Positions 15,015 through 24,621 of a stretch of DNA of 32,141 nucleotides are shown piece by piece. The DNA lies in NCBI GenBank assembly GCA_023145835.1, contig JAGLDH010000108.1, positions 1 through 32,141 of the forward strand. The letters are read 5' to 3'. The number at the start of each line of letters is the position of its first letter. Position 1 is the first letter of the stretch. This stretch comes from Methylococcales bacterium. GTDB taxonomy: Bacteria > Pseudomonadota > Gammaproteobacteria > Methylococcales > Methylomonadaceae. The position numbers and the translations under genes are program-made. A model generated the notes under the pieces. That model had not been told where the DNA came from and ran no database searches. It saw nothing but the letters and a program-made list of their open reading frames with translations.

Positions 15015-17687
15015 ATGCCTTATATTCCTCCTGATGTTGTGCAAGATAAGCACGATCATAAAACAATGACTGTAAAGGAAGTTGTCGCCAGCAGAAAGGC
15101 AGGTCGAGTATTTATCTTTAGTATTTCGGTAATTGTCATTGGGGGGGTGTTGTTAGCTAGCATCGCTTTCAGTCTTTTTATGTCTCAACAAAAGTTGACT
15201 GACCTCACTCGAAAGCATGAAGAAGTTTGGCGCGGCATTCACCGAAATCTTGACTATATAATGGGACGGTCAGAAGTCAATCCAATTTCTACCACGACAG
15301 CAAGGTCAGTCCAAATGGCAACAGCAAAATTGATTGTAAAAGAATTTTTGCTTAACGCTGAAATTAATAGCATAATCGCCGATACAAAAACTCAAAGAGG
15401 TTGGCTGTACGTAACGCAAGATAAAGAAAATGCCATAATAAGCTTAGATATTGACCGAAAAATCCGTGACAAAATCGATCAGTTTGTCACTGCTTCGCCT
15501 GCACTTGTGCGGGAGGGATATTCATTTTGGGATGCGGCCACCATAGTCAACTTCCATAGTGGTCGGTTTCTTCAACCCTTAGTCATCCGAGCAAATATTC
15601 TTAGCATCATTCAGTCGCACAACGTCAAGGTTATATCTTGGATATTAATGAGTGTTGGTTTCCTCGTGTTATTAGGAATTTGGATGGTTTGGGCTGAATT
15701 CCTTAGGCCGAATTTAATAAATCTTGAAAAAACAATACTCAGCGAACTCCAGCAAGCTGAAGCCAAAGAATTAGCTCAGAAACAATTAGCTGAACGGGAA
15801 CGTGAATTACGAACTATTTTGGACAACACACCGGGTATGATTGCTGGTCTTGACCACAACTATTGTTATGTCACTGCAAATAAAGCGTATCTTGAAAATT
15901 TCAAACTAGGGAAAGAGACGTTACTTATAGGCAAGCATGTCAAAGAGGCGCTTGGAGAACAACAATGGCAAATTGTTCATCCTTATATGGACAAAGCACT
16001 TAAGGGTAAAAGGGCTACTTTAGATATTGAAATCCCTTTTCCAACAGGCTCTCGCCATGTTCAGGTGATTTATGCTCCCGAAAAGAGAAACGAAGGTCAG
16101 ATAAGACGGTTTTATGCATTGATAGTTGACGATCATGAACGTTACAAAGCACAAGAAGCACTGCGAGCAAGTGAAGAAAATTTATTTATTACACTTGATT
16201 CTATCGGTGACGGGGTGATTGCAACTGATAAAACTGGAATAGTGACCTTTATGAACCCAGTAGCTGAAAAGCTTACAGGTCTTAAATCTGCAGAAGCGAT
16301 TAATGAACCTCTTGAAACAGTCCTACATATTGTTAATGGAGAAACGAATGAGCGGGTTAAAAATATGACTGAGCGCCTCTTGAGTCAGAAAAAAATGCTA
16401 GGAGTGACGGAGGAAACGGTGCTCATTTCAAAAGAGAATTCAAAACATCAAATTTCAGATTCAATCGCACCTATCAAAGACAGTTCAGGAGAAATCATTG
16501 GAATGGTATTGACGATCCGCGATGTTACAGAAGAACATACTTTACGTTTGGAGCTCAATCAAAATAGAAGGCTAAAGTCATTGGGGCAGTTGGCTGGAGG
16601 CATTTCCCATGATTTCAATAATCTCTTGGCTGCCATTTCTGGCGCCGCGGAAGTGCTATTAATGAACTCAGGCGAAAGGCTAACAGAGAAAGATCGTCAC
16701 TATATGAATGTCATTATTCAAACCACACAAAGTGCGACCCATTTGACCCACCAACTCATTTCATTTTCACAAAAATCCAACCAGACATTGTCTCCCTTAT
16801 TAATTAATTCTGAAATTGAAGAGGTCAGTGATATTTTAGATCGCACAATAGACAAAACAATTGACGTTGTGATTAAGGATGAGGCTAGCAATCACAAGCT
16901 AATAGGTAATTCTAGTTCGCTGAAAAATGCGATTCTGAATGTTTGCTTAAATGCAGCAAATGCCATGCCTGATGGTGGTGTTTTGACTCTCTTTACCCGC
17001 AATCAAAATCTTAGCGAATCTCAGTGTAATGAATCAAACTTTGAGCTAATGCCGGGGAAATATATTGATATCAGAATATCTGATACTGGAGTCGGTATAA
17101 AGAGCGAAAATCTTGATCTGATTTTTGATCCGTATTTCACCACAAACCCGATGGGTAAAGGCAGTGGGATAGGCTTAGCTATCGTATACGGTACAATTAT
17201 TGAACATAGCGGATCAATTACAGTACACAGTTCCCTTGGAGAGGGCTCTGAATTTAGAGTGCTGCTACCTTGCACCGATATGGAAATTGAAAAACATAAA
17301 AACTCAATGACCCTTTCACCTTCTAATCGTCTTGGAACAATACTCTTGGTTGATGATGATAGAGTTCGAGATGTAGTTGAGGCAATGCTGGAACAGCTAG
17401 TTGGAAAGGTGATAACCGCCAACAATGGGGTTGAGGGCATAGCACTCTATAAAAAACATGAAAGAAAAATTGACCTTGTTATGATGGATATGAATATGCC
17501 CAAGATGAATGGCATGCAGGCAATTGAAGGGATGAAAAAGATCAACCCTGAATGTACTTTTATCGCGATAACCGGGTTTTCTGAATCTCAGGTACTGACA
17601 CAGTTGGACAAACATGAATCCATAATAATATTGATGAAACCTTTCTCATTTGCTCAGCTTGCAGATACTTTGTGCGAGGTTTTGTAG
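15015..17687 (+). CDS. Transmembrane hybrid sensor histidine kinase (PAS-PAS-HisKA-HATPase-REC)
   Basis: This 890-residue inner-membrane kinase has TM1 at about 32-55, a periplasmic sensor of about 150 residues (56-206) and TM2 at 207-227. A short coiled linker leads to PAS domains at about 262-380 and 383-505. The H-box is AGGISHDFNNLLAA with phospho-acceptor His532, the N-box has N646, G1 is DTGVGI (690-695), and G2 is GKGSGIGLAIVYG near 714-726. The C-terminal receiver domain has acidic residues D780-D782, phospho-acceptor D825, T853 and K875. The loop after the acidic cluster is a residue or two shorter than usual. All catalytic residues are present. No separate response regulator or phosphotransferase gene is adjacent, so the output is unknown. 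The ATG at 15015 has no clear ribosome site; another in-frame ATG at 15066 is an alternative start. Confidence 0.9.
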   Translation: MPYIPPDVVQDKHDHKTMTVKEVVASRKAGRVFIFSISVIVIGGVLLASIAFSLFMSQQKLTDLTRKHEEVWRGIHRNLDYIMGRSEVNPISTTTARSVQMATAKLIVKEFLLNAEINSIIADTKTQRGWLYVTQDKENAIISLDIDRKIRDKIDQFVTASPALVREGYSFWDAATIVNFHSGRFLQPLVIRANILSIIQSHNVKVISWILMSVGFLVLLGIWMVWAEFLRPNLINLEKTILSELQQAEAKELAQKQLAERERELRTILDNTPGMIAGLDHNYCYVTANKAYLENFKLGKETLLIGKHVKEALGEQQWQIVHPYMDKALKGKRATLDIEIPFPTGSRHVQVIYAPEKRNEGQIRRFYALIVDDHERYKAQEALRASEENLFITLDSIGDGVIATDKTGIVTFMNPVAEKLTGLKSAEAINEPLETVLHIVNGETNERVKNMTERLLSQKKMLGVTEETVLISKENSKHQISDSIAPIKDSSGEIIGMVLTIRDVTEEHTLRLELNQNRRLKSLGQLAGGISHDFNNLLAAISGAAEVLLMNSGERLTEKDRHYMNVIIQTTQSATHLTHQLISFSQKSNQTLSPLLINSEIEEVSDILDRTIDKTIDVVIKDEASNHKLIGNSSSLKNAILNVCLNAANAMPDGGVLTLFTRNQNLSESQCNESNFELMPGKYIDIRISDTGVGIKSENLDLIFDPYFTTNPMGKGSGIGLAIVYGTIIEHSGSITVHSSLGEGSEFRVLLPCTDMEIEKHKNSMTLSPSNRLGTILLVDDDRVRDVVEAMLEQLVGKVITANNGVEGIALYKKHERKIDLVMMDMNMPKMNGMQAIEGMKKINPECTFIAITGFSESQVLTQLDKHESIIILMKPFSFAQLADTLCEVL

Positions 17688-17765
17688 TATGCTCAGGGGT
17701 AGATGTAGATACTGTCTTAAAAGAAATATTTGAGGGCAGCGTAAAATTAAATTATGAAATGAGAG

Positions 17766-18785
17766 ATGGGTAATCTGGATGTTCATACTAAACTTGTTCA
17801 CATCTTTCTCAATGGTAAATACTAGGGTGTTGAAACTCTAAGAGAACGATTTGATGATGATTTTGCTGAAGATTATTTAGGGGGCGATGATAATGATTAT
17901 GTCTTTATTAACAATAAAGATGCTGATTGGCATATTGGACAAATTTCTGAGTCACAACATAAGCCTCAGTGGTCAGCAGTAAAAGCAGATGCTCAAGCTG
18001 GAGATTATCAAGCCGTTAAACAAAAAATTAATATGGATGATTATATTCGCATGATGCTTGTTTATCTTAGTACTGATATAGAGTATGAAGCTAGAGGGAT
18101 AATGAATACTGTTAATCCTAACGTAAAAATTCATTTTAACTTGAATGATTCTGATGGTCTATTTTGGAACAAAAATGGATGGAGACATACTGGGCACTGG
18201 GGATAATATTTAAGTGGTCCAGGATATTTCTTTGGTGAATTTCTGAAAGATAAAAATCTGGAGTTTATGACAACAGTGAGAGATTATGTCAATGATCATT
18301 ACGTTAAACAAAATGGTGTTTTTACTATTGATTCTTTAACAAAAAGGATTAATGAGCTAGTTGCTTCAATGGATAAATTATATGCATTTGATGTCTCCCG
18401 GTGGGGATTTAAGCCAGATTTACATATTCTTTGGAAGAATGAAGTGAATCGTATGATCTCTGAATTTCCTGCTCGTATGGCCTTTCTTAAAGGAAAGGTG
18501 CAGAATGAAGAAATGTTTCACACTTTATCTTCAGTGACTATTTCTGAAACAGTATTAAATAAAACCGTTATTATGACGAACACAAACCAGGGGTTAACAG
18601 AAGTCTATTTCACAGTAGATGGAACTGATCCTATGGGGAATGATGGTGCTATCTCTAATTCTGCTATTCTTTACGGCGTAGGTGGATATTTCCCTCAACA
18701 ATCTGGTGCTGTAACTATTACTGCTAGAGCTTATCAAGTTAATAATTGGGGGCAAAAATATATCGCCAACCTTGTTATAGAATAG
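17766..18785 (+). pseudogene. CotH-kinase family protein, truncated, two in-frame stops
   Basis: One reading frame gives a continuous CotH-type sequence: KLVHIFLNGKY-stop-GVETLRERFDDDF, then YLGGDDNDYVFINNKDADWH, a helical part (DYQAVKQKINMDDYIRMMLV), HTGHWG-stop-YLSGPGYFF, and a C-terminal chitobiase/hexosaminidase-like beta domain (EVYFTVDGTDPMGN). The first stop (TAG at 17823-17825) replaces the Trp of the usual LNGxYWG motif, a single-base change. The second is TAA at 18204-18206. There is no frameshift. The N-terminal part of the family (signal peptide and first part of the kinase-like domain) is absent upstream of 17766. The last 172 codons (from ATG 18267) remain open but lack the kinase core. 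CotH proteins are atypical Fam20-like protein kinases of secreted or surface proteins. Confidence 0.75.
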
Positions 18786-18827
18786 AGCTTGGAAACCAAA
18801 AAATATAAATTATTTAATAGTCTACTT

Positions 18828-18868
18828 AAAACTCTGAATCATCAATAACAAGATGGTTCAGAGTTTTT
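18828..18868. terminator. Bidirectional intrinsic terminator
   Basis: AAAACTCTGAA and TTCAGAGTTTT pair perfectly, extended by TCATC/GATGG, giving a 16-bp stem with loop AATAACAA. The T-run follows on the plus strand and the A-run precedes, so it can serve both strands. It lies between the converging CotH pseudogene and Sel1 gene. Confidence 0.8.
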
Positions 18869-19020
18869 AACTTCCTAACCATTCGATTCGTCCCACAAAT
18901 ATCTAGTTGAACATGGAATTAGAAAAAAAAGATAAACGTATAGATATGATTTTTTATTGGAATTTTTTATCCATTAAGAAGAAATGGCTATAGCTAGGGA
19001 TAAAAGAGAAACTTATCATA

Positions 19021-19836
19021 TTATTCCTTTTTATAAGTATTGGTAGATATCTTTAGAATGGTTTTTGGATATGTTTTTTTAGCTATAGCCGGTAATATTC
19101 GAGCAGCAGAAGCATGACCTTGGCTAGCCGCTTTCTCAAACCATTCAATGGCTGCCAGGGTATCTTTCTTTACACCATCACCTTTATAGTATTTGATGCC
19201 TAAATTATATTGAGCTGCAGGGTGGTCTTGTTCTGCTGCTTTACGAAACCATTCAATTGCTATTAGTTTGTCTTGATCTACTCCTATTCCATTATCAAAA
19301 CAAGCTCCTAGACTGTTTTGTGCTGAAGGGTCACCCTGAATGGCGGCTTTACGGTACCATTTTACCGCTTCGTTTTTGTCTTGCTGTACGCCTTTTCCAA
19401 ATTCGTATATTTTTCCTAAATTATATTGAGCGTATACCTCGCCTTTTAAAGCTTCTGTGCGATAAATCTCAACCATATTATAAGTTGATTGAGCTATATC
19501 CCTTTTTAATTCAGCCGTTTTACTAAACCACATTGCTGCCTGGCTTTTATCTTTTTTTACACCCTCTCCATTTTTGTACATTGAGCCTAAACTGTATTTT
19601 GCGGGAGAATATCCTTGAACAGCTGCTTTTCTGTACCATTTTGCTGCTTGAAGAAGATCTTTTTTTATACCAATTCCATAAAAAAACAGATTCCCTAACT
19701 TAAACTGAGCGTCAACATTCCCTTCTTCAGCCGTCTTAGTTATTCTTTCTAAATCTTGCTTAGAATTAGCTTTAGCCTGTAATAATGGAGAGGTACATGA
19801 AATGATAAAAACAAAAAGGGTTAATTGAAAAGTCAT
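19021..19836 (-). CDS. Secreted Sel1-repeat (SLR) protein
   Basis: This 271-residue protein has an N-terminal export signal (residues 1-22). The SC at about 13-14 could serve as a weak lipobox, but a basic N-terminus is lacking. Five good Sel1-like repeats of 36 residues follow, for example NVDAQFKLGNLFFYGIGIKK and YAQYNLGKIYEFGKGVQQDK, each with the AA.WYRKAA or AIEWFRKAA helix. One degenerate repeat (AELKRDIAQSTYNMVEIYRT) sits in the middle. Such solenoids bind proteins in the periplasm or in host-contact systems; no partner is indicated here. It is a single gene 94 bases upstream, in coordinate terms, of the pyrD stop and on the same strand. Confidence 0.85.
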   Translation of the reverse strand: MTFQLTLFVFIISCTSPLLQAKANSKQDLERITKTAEEGNVDAQFKLGNLFFYGIGIKKDLLQAAKWYRKAAVQGYSPAKYSLGSMYKNGEGVKKDKSQAAMWFSKTAELKRDIAQSTYNMVEIYRTEALKGEVYAQYNLGKIYEFGKGVQQDKNEAVKWYRKAAIQGDPSAQNSLGACFDNGIGVDQDKLIAIEWFRKAAEQDHPAAQYNLGIKYYKGDGVKKDTLAAIEWFEKAASQGHASAARILPAIAKKTYPKTILKISTNTYKKE

Positions 19837-19930
19837 TTGTGTGCCTTAAACAAAATGATAACTATGTTATATAACACTGTATCTATAAATAAGCTGAATG
19901 CGTATTTATAGATACTAGACTATAAAAAAA

Positions 19931-20944
19931 TTATAACGTTTGTAAAATATCTTCTATTAGCTGTGGTCCACAATAAATTAATCCACTATAAATTTGTACA
20001 AGACTTGCACCTGCATCTAACTTATCTTGAGCATCTTTACCGGACAAAATGCCCCCAGCTGCGATAATAGGGATTTTATTATTTAGTTCTGATGCTAAAC
20101 TCGCGACAACATAGGTTGATTTCTCCCTGACAGGAGCTCCACTTAACCCACCAATTTCTTCAGCATAAATATGACCTTCAACTGCTTCTCTAGAAATGGT
20201 TGTATTCGTCGCAATAACACCATCAATGGAAAACTCCATCAGGAGTTGAGCGATGTGGGAAATTTCACTATCATCTAGGTCTGGTGCAATCTTAACGACT
20301 AAAGGTGTGTAATGTTCGTATGTTTTTTGTAGTTTTAATTGTTCTTCTTTGAGTGCAGAAAGTAAGTATTTAATATCATCGCCTTGCTGCAATTGCCGTA
20401 AGTTTTTTGTATTTGGAGAAGAGATATTAAGAGTGACATAACTCGCAGACAGATAACTTTTTCGTAAACCGATTAAATAATCTTCAGTTGCATCTTTAAT
20501 CGGAGTATCAAAATTTTTACCAATATTAATACCCAATATCCCTTTATAATTTGCTTGTTTAACTTGTTGTATTAAGTGTTGGACACCTAAATTGTTGAAT
20601 CCCATGCGATTAATGATTGCCTCATGCTCTGGCAATCTGAATAATCGTGGTTTAGGATTGCCTGGTTGAGGTCTGGGTGTAACGGTACCAATTTCTAAAA
20701 ACCCAAAACCTAACGCAGCAAGGGCATCGATATAATCACCGTTCTTATCTAATCCCGCAGCCAGTCCAACAGGGTTTTTAAACTCCAGTCCCATGATGTT
20801 GACTGGCTTATTGCTTTGGTTAGGTTTGTTTAAAATAGATAAGCCTGTTTGATCAGCAATTTTTAATAGTTTGAGTGTAGCGTAATGAGCGACCTCTGGA
20901 TCGAGTGAGAATAATAAGGGGCGGAGTAAAGGATAAAGGTTCAT
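19931..20944 (-). CDS. pyrD: Dihydroorotate dehydrogenase (quinone), class 2
   Basis: This 337-residue flavoenzyme oxidises dihydroorotate to orotate in pyrimidine synthesis, passing electrons to quinones at the inner membrane. The N-terminal amphipathic helices typical of class 2 are present ([20 protein letters not shown]). FMN and substrate motifs include [15 protein letters not shown] near residue 57, NRMGFNNLG at 112-120, [16 protein letters not shown] with the catalytic Ser at 175/176, ATNTTISR near 245, and GGLSGAPVR and [11 protein letters not shown] for phosphate binding. The length equals that of E. coli PyrD (336). It is a single housekeeping gene and shows no anomaly. Confidence 0.97.
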   Translation of the reverse strand: MNLYPLLRPLLFSLDPEVAHYATLKLLKIADQTGLSILNKPNQSNKPVNIMGLEFKNPVGLAAGLDKNGDYIDALAALGFGFLEIGTVTPRPQPGNPKPRLFRLPEHEAIINRMGFNNLGVQHLIQQVKQANYKGILGINIGKNFDTPIKDATEDYLIGLRKSYLSASYVTLNISSPNTKNLRQLQQGDDIKYLLSALKEEQLKLQKTYEHYTPLVVKIAPDLDDSEISHIAQLLMEFSIDGVIATNTTISREAVEGHIYAEEIGGLSGAPVREKSTYVVASLASELNNKIPIIAAGGILSGKDAQDKLDAGASLVQIYSGLIYCGPQLIEDILQTL

Positions 20945-21134
20945 AGAAATATGATTATTTAGTTCTTAAATTATTTAGAAAGCTACAGCCCTGTTAATGA
21001 ATTAGTAACTTTGGCTTGATGAATAAAACAAGCTCATTCCTTGCTTGGTAGTTCTTGTTTCTATTTTAAAATTAATAATACTGTAGCGCTTGTTTAAAAG
21101 AGTATGCTAGTACTTTATAGGTATGACTTTTATT

Positions 21135-22220
21135 CTAAAGGCTATAAGGTTCAGGGTCTACACAAGGTTGTCTATCTAAAATCAAATCAGCCATCAATTG
21201 AGCCGATGCTGGCCCCATGACTAATCCATTTCTAAAATGTCCTGCATTAATTGCTAGGTTTTTTATTTCTGGGTGTTTATCGATATAAGGAATACCCTGT
21301 TTTGTTCCTGGGCGTAATCCTGCCCAGTGCTTACATAATGGAAAGTCTTTAAGTGTTGGAAAAAGCTCAGTGGCAAAAGAAAATAAGAGGCCTTTAATTT
21401 CAGTTGATGTACTTTTATCAAATTCTGAATGCTCTACAGAACTACCGACTAAAATTTTTCCATCTCGACGTGGAATTAAGTAGTGATTATTATCTAATAT
21501 CATATACGGTAAAGTATCAGGTTTAGCATCAAATAAAAGCATTTGACCTTTTACTGGAGATACTTCAGGAGAGTAGAGGCTGTTAGGGAGTAATTGCCTT
21601 AGAAGTTTACCTGTCCAAGCACCTGTACTGATAATTAATTGATTCACTTTTATTTTTTCTTTATTTGTAGAAAGACTGATAACACTGTTGTTTTTGATTG
21701 AACAATCCGTAATTTCACAATTTTCAATAAAACGGACACCAACATTTAATAAATAAGCTTTCAACGATTTTAAAAGCCTAGGGTTTCTGGCCTGAGCAAT
21801 CGTGGGCATCCATAAAGGCATTGATGACTTAGTGTTTAAGTGATTAAAAAATGAGGCGTTTGCCTTTTCGTATGGAATTAGGTTTGTATCGCACCATTCA
21901 GTTGCTTGTTCAAAATCAGGATTTTTACAAATAAGTAGACCACAGTCATACCATTCAGGGTCAATTTTTGTAGTATCAAATAATTCGGTAGATAAAGAGG
22001 GGTAGTTTTTTATACTTTCTATAACTAATGAGCTAATAGCTGCGGGTTGTCTCCATGGATACAAAGGAAGTAATATACCTCCTCCTGCCCATGATGATTC
22101 TTGGCCTGAAAAAGACTTATCAATAAGAGTGACACTACAACCTGCTTGAACAAATTCTTTCGCTGTTAAGAGTCCAATAATACCGCTTCCTATAATAGTG
22201 ATCTCGGGTGTTTGAGGCAT
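21135..22220 (-). CDS. thiO: Glycine oxidase ThiO (FAD-dependent)
   Basis: This 361-residue D-amino-acid-oxidase-type flavoprotein has the dinucleotide motif GSGIIG at residues 11-16 (ITIIGSGIIGLLTAKEFVQ). The thiazole-pathway ThiO signature SWAGGGILLPLYPWRQ follows near residue 45. VSPVKGQMLLFDA, YLIPRRDGKILVGSSVEHSE and HWAGLRPGTKQGIPYID near 260-325, and GHFRNGLVMGPASA near 335 are all typical. It oxidises glycine to iminoglycine for the thiazole ring of thiamine. No thiS, thiG or other thiamine gene is adjacent and no TPP riboswitch is visible upstream, so the functional link rests on sequence family alone. Confidence 0.88.
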   Translation of the reverse strand: MPQTPEITIIGSGIIGLLTAKEFVQAGCSVTLIDKSFSGQESSWAGGGILLPLYPWRQPAAISSLVIESIKNYPSLSTELFDTTKIDPEWYDCGLLICKNPDFEQATEWCDTNLIPYEKANASFFNHLNTKSSMPLWMPTIAQARNPRLLKSLKAYLLNVGVRFIENCEITDCSIKNNSVISLSTNKEKIKVNQLIISTGAWTGKLLRQLLPNSLYSPEVSPVKGQMLLFDAKPDTLPYMILDNNHYLIPRRDGKILVGSSVEHSEFDKSTSTEIKGLLFSFATELFPTLKDFPLCKHWAGLRPGTKQGIPYIDKHPEIKNLAINAGHFRNGLVMGPASAQLMADLILDRQPCVDPEPYSL

Positions 22221-22439
22221 GAGTTTTTTGGATAGGTTTAGTGTCTGAAAAGGCAGGGAGGTAGTATACAGGAGATGGATGAACAGAAGATAATGTTGTG
22301 TGTTTTCAACATTATAATTTTTATTTTAGAATTATTTTCTATACCATTGAAAATAAAGGATAAAGTGGTGTGTTTAAAATGGTGCAAAAGCTTGTAAGGA
22401 ATTTGAATTACTGCTATTATTGCTTCTGTGAATTATTTT

Positions 22440-22457
22440 TTGTTGTAAATACGACAA
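22440..22457. promoter_or_regulatory. Dyad operator candidate upstream of the outer-membrane protein gene
   Basis: TTGTTGTAAATACGACAA is an inverted repeat (TTGTnGTA-AA-TACnACAA) in the divergent region between thiO and the barrel gene, 39 bases before the ATG at 22496. Its form suits a dimeric repressor or activator. No regulator gene is nearby. Confidence 0.35.
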
Positions 22458-22495
22458 ATTCAGATTAACAATAATAACCTCTTGGGGGGGACGCA

Positions 22496-23389
22496 ATGAT
22501 CAAAAAAACAAAAATAGCGATGGGCATAGCGACAGCGACATTAACAATAGCTGGGGCAATGGTTTCTCCGCAAGTCGTAGCTCAAACACAAGCTGAAAGA
22601 ACAGCTGCATTAGAAGCGCAAGTGAATGAAATGGCTGCGATGATGCGAGAAATGCAAGCAGAATTAAGTCGTGTAAAAGCCGGATCTACTGATTCGACAA
22701 AAGTACAAGAGTTAGACCAGTGGATGGCTTCTGTTAAAAGTACACCCATGAATGCTTCTACATCTACAAGAGAGCACGTATTTAATGTTCGTGGTGGTTG
22801 GTCGCATTTTAATAGTCATCGTGGTGCTCATGGTGTTCTCAATACTGTTGGTGATAGTGGATTAGGTACAGATGTTTTGACTAGTCCAGTAGATGATGAT
22901 GCTTTTTATTATGGTGCTGGGCTCGATTTTAATATGAATAATGATCTCTTTGGCTTAGCTGATGGGGTTTCTTTTGGTATTGAATTAGGTATTATATATA
23001 CTGAGTTAGGTGAGAAAAAAGATAGTGGACTTGATAACGTTGTTACAACTTTAGCTGGCGCTGCTCCATCTCCTGGTCTTGACGTTCAACAATCTGTAAC
23101 AGTTAATATGTTAAGAGTAAGTGCTGCGCCTAAAATCAAGTTTATGCATGGTAGCAAACTACGCCCTTGGATTATTCCTGTCGGTATTGATCTTAATATC
23201 ATCAGCCCACCATCTGATGCGGTAACCGTATTAAATACAGGTATGCAATTTGGTGCGGGTGTTGAATATAATTTGTTTAGAGGTATTGTTGCTGGCTTAG
23301 ATGGTCGTTATCATTGGACTCCAGATGATATTGATGGTGTTGATACAGATGGCTTTACTTTAGGTGGTTCTGTAGGTTTTCACTTCTAA
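22496..23389 (+). CDS. Outer-membrane beta-barrel protein with N-terminal coiled coil
   Basis: This 297-residue protein has a signal peptide (1-29, cleavage VVA-QT). A coiled coil follows (about 31-65, AERTAALEAQVNEMAAMMRE) that may trimerise or contact peptidoglycan. From about residue 93 (HVFNVRGGWSHFNSHRG) to the C-terminus lie alternating beta strands with Asp-rich loops. The last strand ends GGSVGFHF, and the C-terminal Phe is the signal for BAM-dependent insertion. It resembles outer-membrane barrels of the Legionella-type (Lpg1974-like) group, but the exact family is uncertain. It has a G-rich ribosome site, and a strong terminator closes the gene before the TRAP/MCE run, so it is probably transcribed separately. 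It could be the outer-membrane partner of that system; this is inference from position. Confidence 0.75.
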   Translation: MIKKTKIAMGIATATLTIAGAMVSPQVVAQTQAERTAALEAQVNEMAAMMREMQAELSRVKAGSTDSTKVQELDQWMASVKSTPMNASTSTREHVFNVRGGWSHFNSHRGAHGVLNTVGDSGLGTDVLTSPVDDDAFYYGAGLDFNMNNDLFGLADGVSFGIELGIIYTELGEKKDSGLDNVVTTLAGAAPSPGLDVQQSVTVNMLRVSAAPKIKFMHGSKLRPWIIPVGIDLNIISPPSDAVTVLNTGMQFGAGVEYNLFRGIVAGLDGRYHWTPDDIDGVDTDGFTLGGSVGFHF

Positions 23390-23412
23390 GTTTTATAAAC
23401 GTAAAGAAGTTT

Positions 23413-23448
23413 AAAAAAAGGGAAGGCAAAAGCCTTCCCTTTTTTTTT
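23413..23448 (+). terminator. Intrinsic terminator after the barrel gene
   Basis: GGGAAGGC-AAAA-GCCTTCCC followed by nine T and preceded by seven A is a textbook rho-independent terminator. It separates the barrel gene from the downstream TRAP/MCE operon. Confidence 0.95.
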
Positions 23449-23557
23449 GGAAAAAGAAGAGTGAAAAATATTATTTTGCATTTTTGTCGTTTTAACTTTG
23501 GTTGGCTTTTGAGGACTGTATAATTATCAAAAGACAGTAAACCTAGGGGGAAAGGCT

Positions 23558-24565
23558 TTGAAAAAAATGTGTGATTATTGTGTAATACTTAGCTTATGCG
23601 TGTTATTGAATGCGTGTAGTTTAGCTTATAAAAGCACAGGTGATGTTTTGATTGGCTATGCAGAAGACCAAGGGGTTTCGTATATATTGTCTACCAATGA
23701 TGTTGGGCTGAGTTGCTCAATGGTAGAGGCTTTTTCTCCCTTTTTATTAAGTTTTTCCAGTGTGACAGCACCACCTGATCAACTTGCTATTATATTTTAT
23801 TTATTAGCGGGCAGTTGCGTTGAGTTTGAAGCGTGGGAAGAAGAACTTAGATATCTACGTGCAATATTTGCAAAAAAACCTATTGAAGCAAAAGATGCGC
23901 GTATTGCACAACAGCGACTTCTTGTTCAAGCAGCACGCAGACAGCTGAACGGATACCACTATTTAACGTTGGCTATTGCTGAACCGGGCGCTGAATGCCC
24001 AGAATTCTCTGATGAAAATGAAGAATTATATTGGTTGATTGGATTGTTGGATGGAGTACAAGCGGTTCTGAATGATATAGCAGCAGGAGGAAGTGTTGAA
24101 GTGCCTATGGATATTACAACAAAAGTGGGTCGCGGTGCGGTTTGTCTGGATAACGAAAAATGGTGGGGGGCACCTGATGCCATTCAAGCTGCAATAAGAT
24201 TGACTATTCCTGGTCATCAATCTGTTGATAGAGATTTTGAACAAGTTTTGGAAAATGCATTAAAAGTTAGTTTTCAGCAAGGAGCTAGTCTTCCTTATGT
24301 GCTGGCGGCACAAGTATATTTGGGGCAAGGTAAAATAGAGAAAGTTAAAAAAGTTATACGTCATCATTCTGAAATGATGCTAAAAACAACAGGAAATAAA
24401 AGGTTTAAAATCCTTAATGAAGTTTCTAATCTACAAATACGTGCGATTTCTGATCGTTTATGGACTGAAGCAACAGGAGCACGTACCCCGATAGGAAAAA
24501 TGGGGACTTTTTGGAATGACCCAGACAAAGCTATTGAAACGATAGATATTGATGAGATTCTTTAG
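23558..24565 (+). CDS. TatT-type TRAP-associated lipoprotein
   Basis: This 335-residue lipoprotein has a signal ending in the lipobox LNAC (Cys20). The mature part fits the TatT family (trimeric TRAP-associated lipoprotein, known from Treponema Tp0956). Recognisable blocks are STGDVLIGYAEDQGVSYILS, AWEEELRYLRAIF, AKDARIAQQRLL, ELYWLIGLLDGVQAVLND and NEKWWGAPDAIQAAI. TatT has TPR-like helices and in Treponema partners a TRAP solute-binding protein around a hydrophobic pore. The start is TTG at 23558, chosen because AGGGGG lies 7 bases upstream; the ATG at 23567 would be 16 bases away. It is the first gene of the run, 56 bases before the binding protein. Confidence 0.82.
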   Translation: MKKMCDYCVILSLCVLLNACSLAYKSTGDVLIGYAEDQGVSYILSTNDVGLSCSMVEAFSPFLLSFSSVTAPPDQLAIIFYLLAGSCVEFEAWEEELRYLRAIFAKKPIEAKDARIAQQRLLVQAARRQLNGYHYLTLAIAEPGAECPEFSDENEELYWLIGLLDGVQAVLNDIAAGGSVEVPMDITTKVGRGAVCLDNEKWWGAPDAIQAAIRLTIPGHQSVDRDFEQVLENALKVSFQQGASLPYVLAAQVYLGQGKIEKVKKVIRHHSEMMLKTTGNKRFKILNEVSNLQIRAISDRLWTEATGARTPIGKMGTFWNDPDKAIETIDIDEIL

Positions 24566-24621
24566 ACTGAAATGATATGTTATTAAAGAAATAAATATTC
24601 TAATTGAGATAGGATGTATAG

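Noticed and set aside
17021-17615. Minus-strand open frames inside the histidine kinase
   Set aside because: They are shadows of the strongly coding plus strand with all kinase and receiver motifs.
18267-18785. A separate 172-residue gene
   Set aside because: It is in the same frame as the upstream CotH-like sequence and is its C-terminal part after the TAA at 18204-18206, so it is annotated within the pseudogene.
22221-22495. TPP riboswitch before thiO
   Set aside because: The conserved CUGAGA and ACCUGA blocks of the THI element are not seen on the minus strand upstream of 22220.
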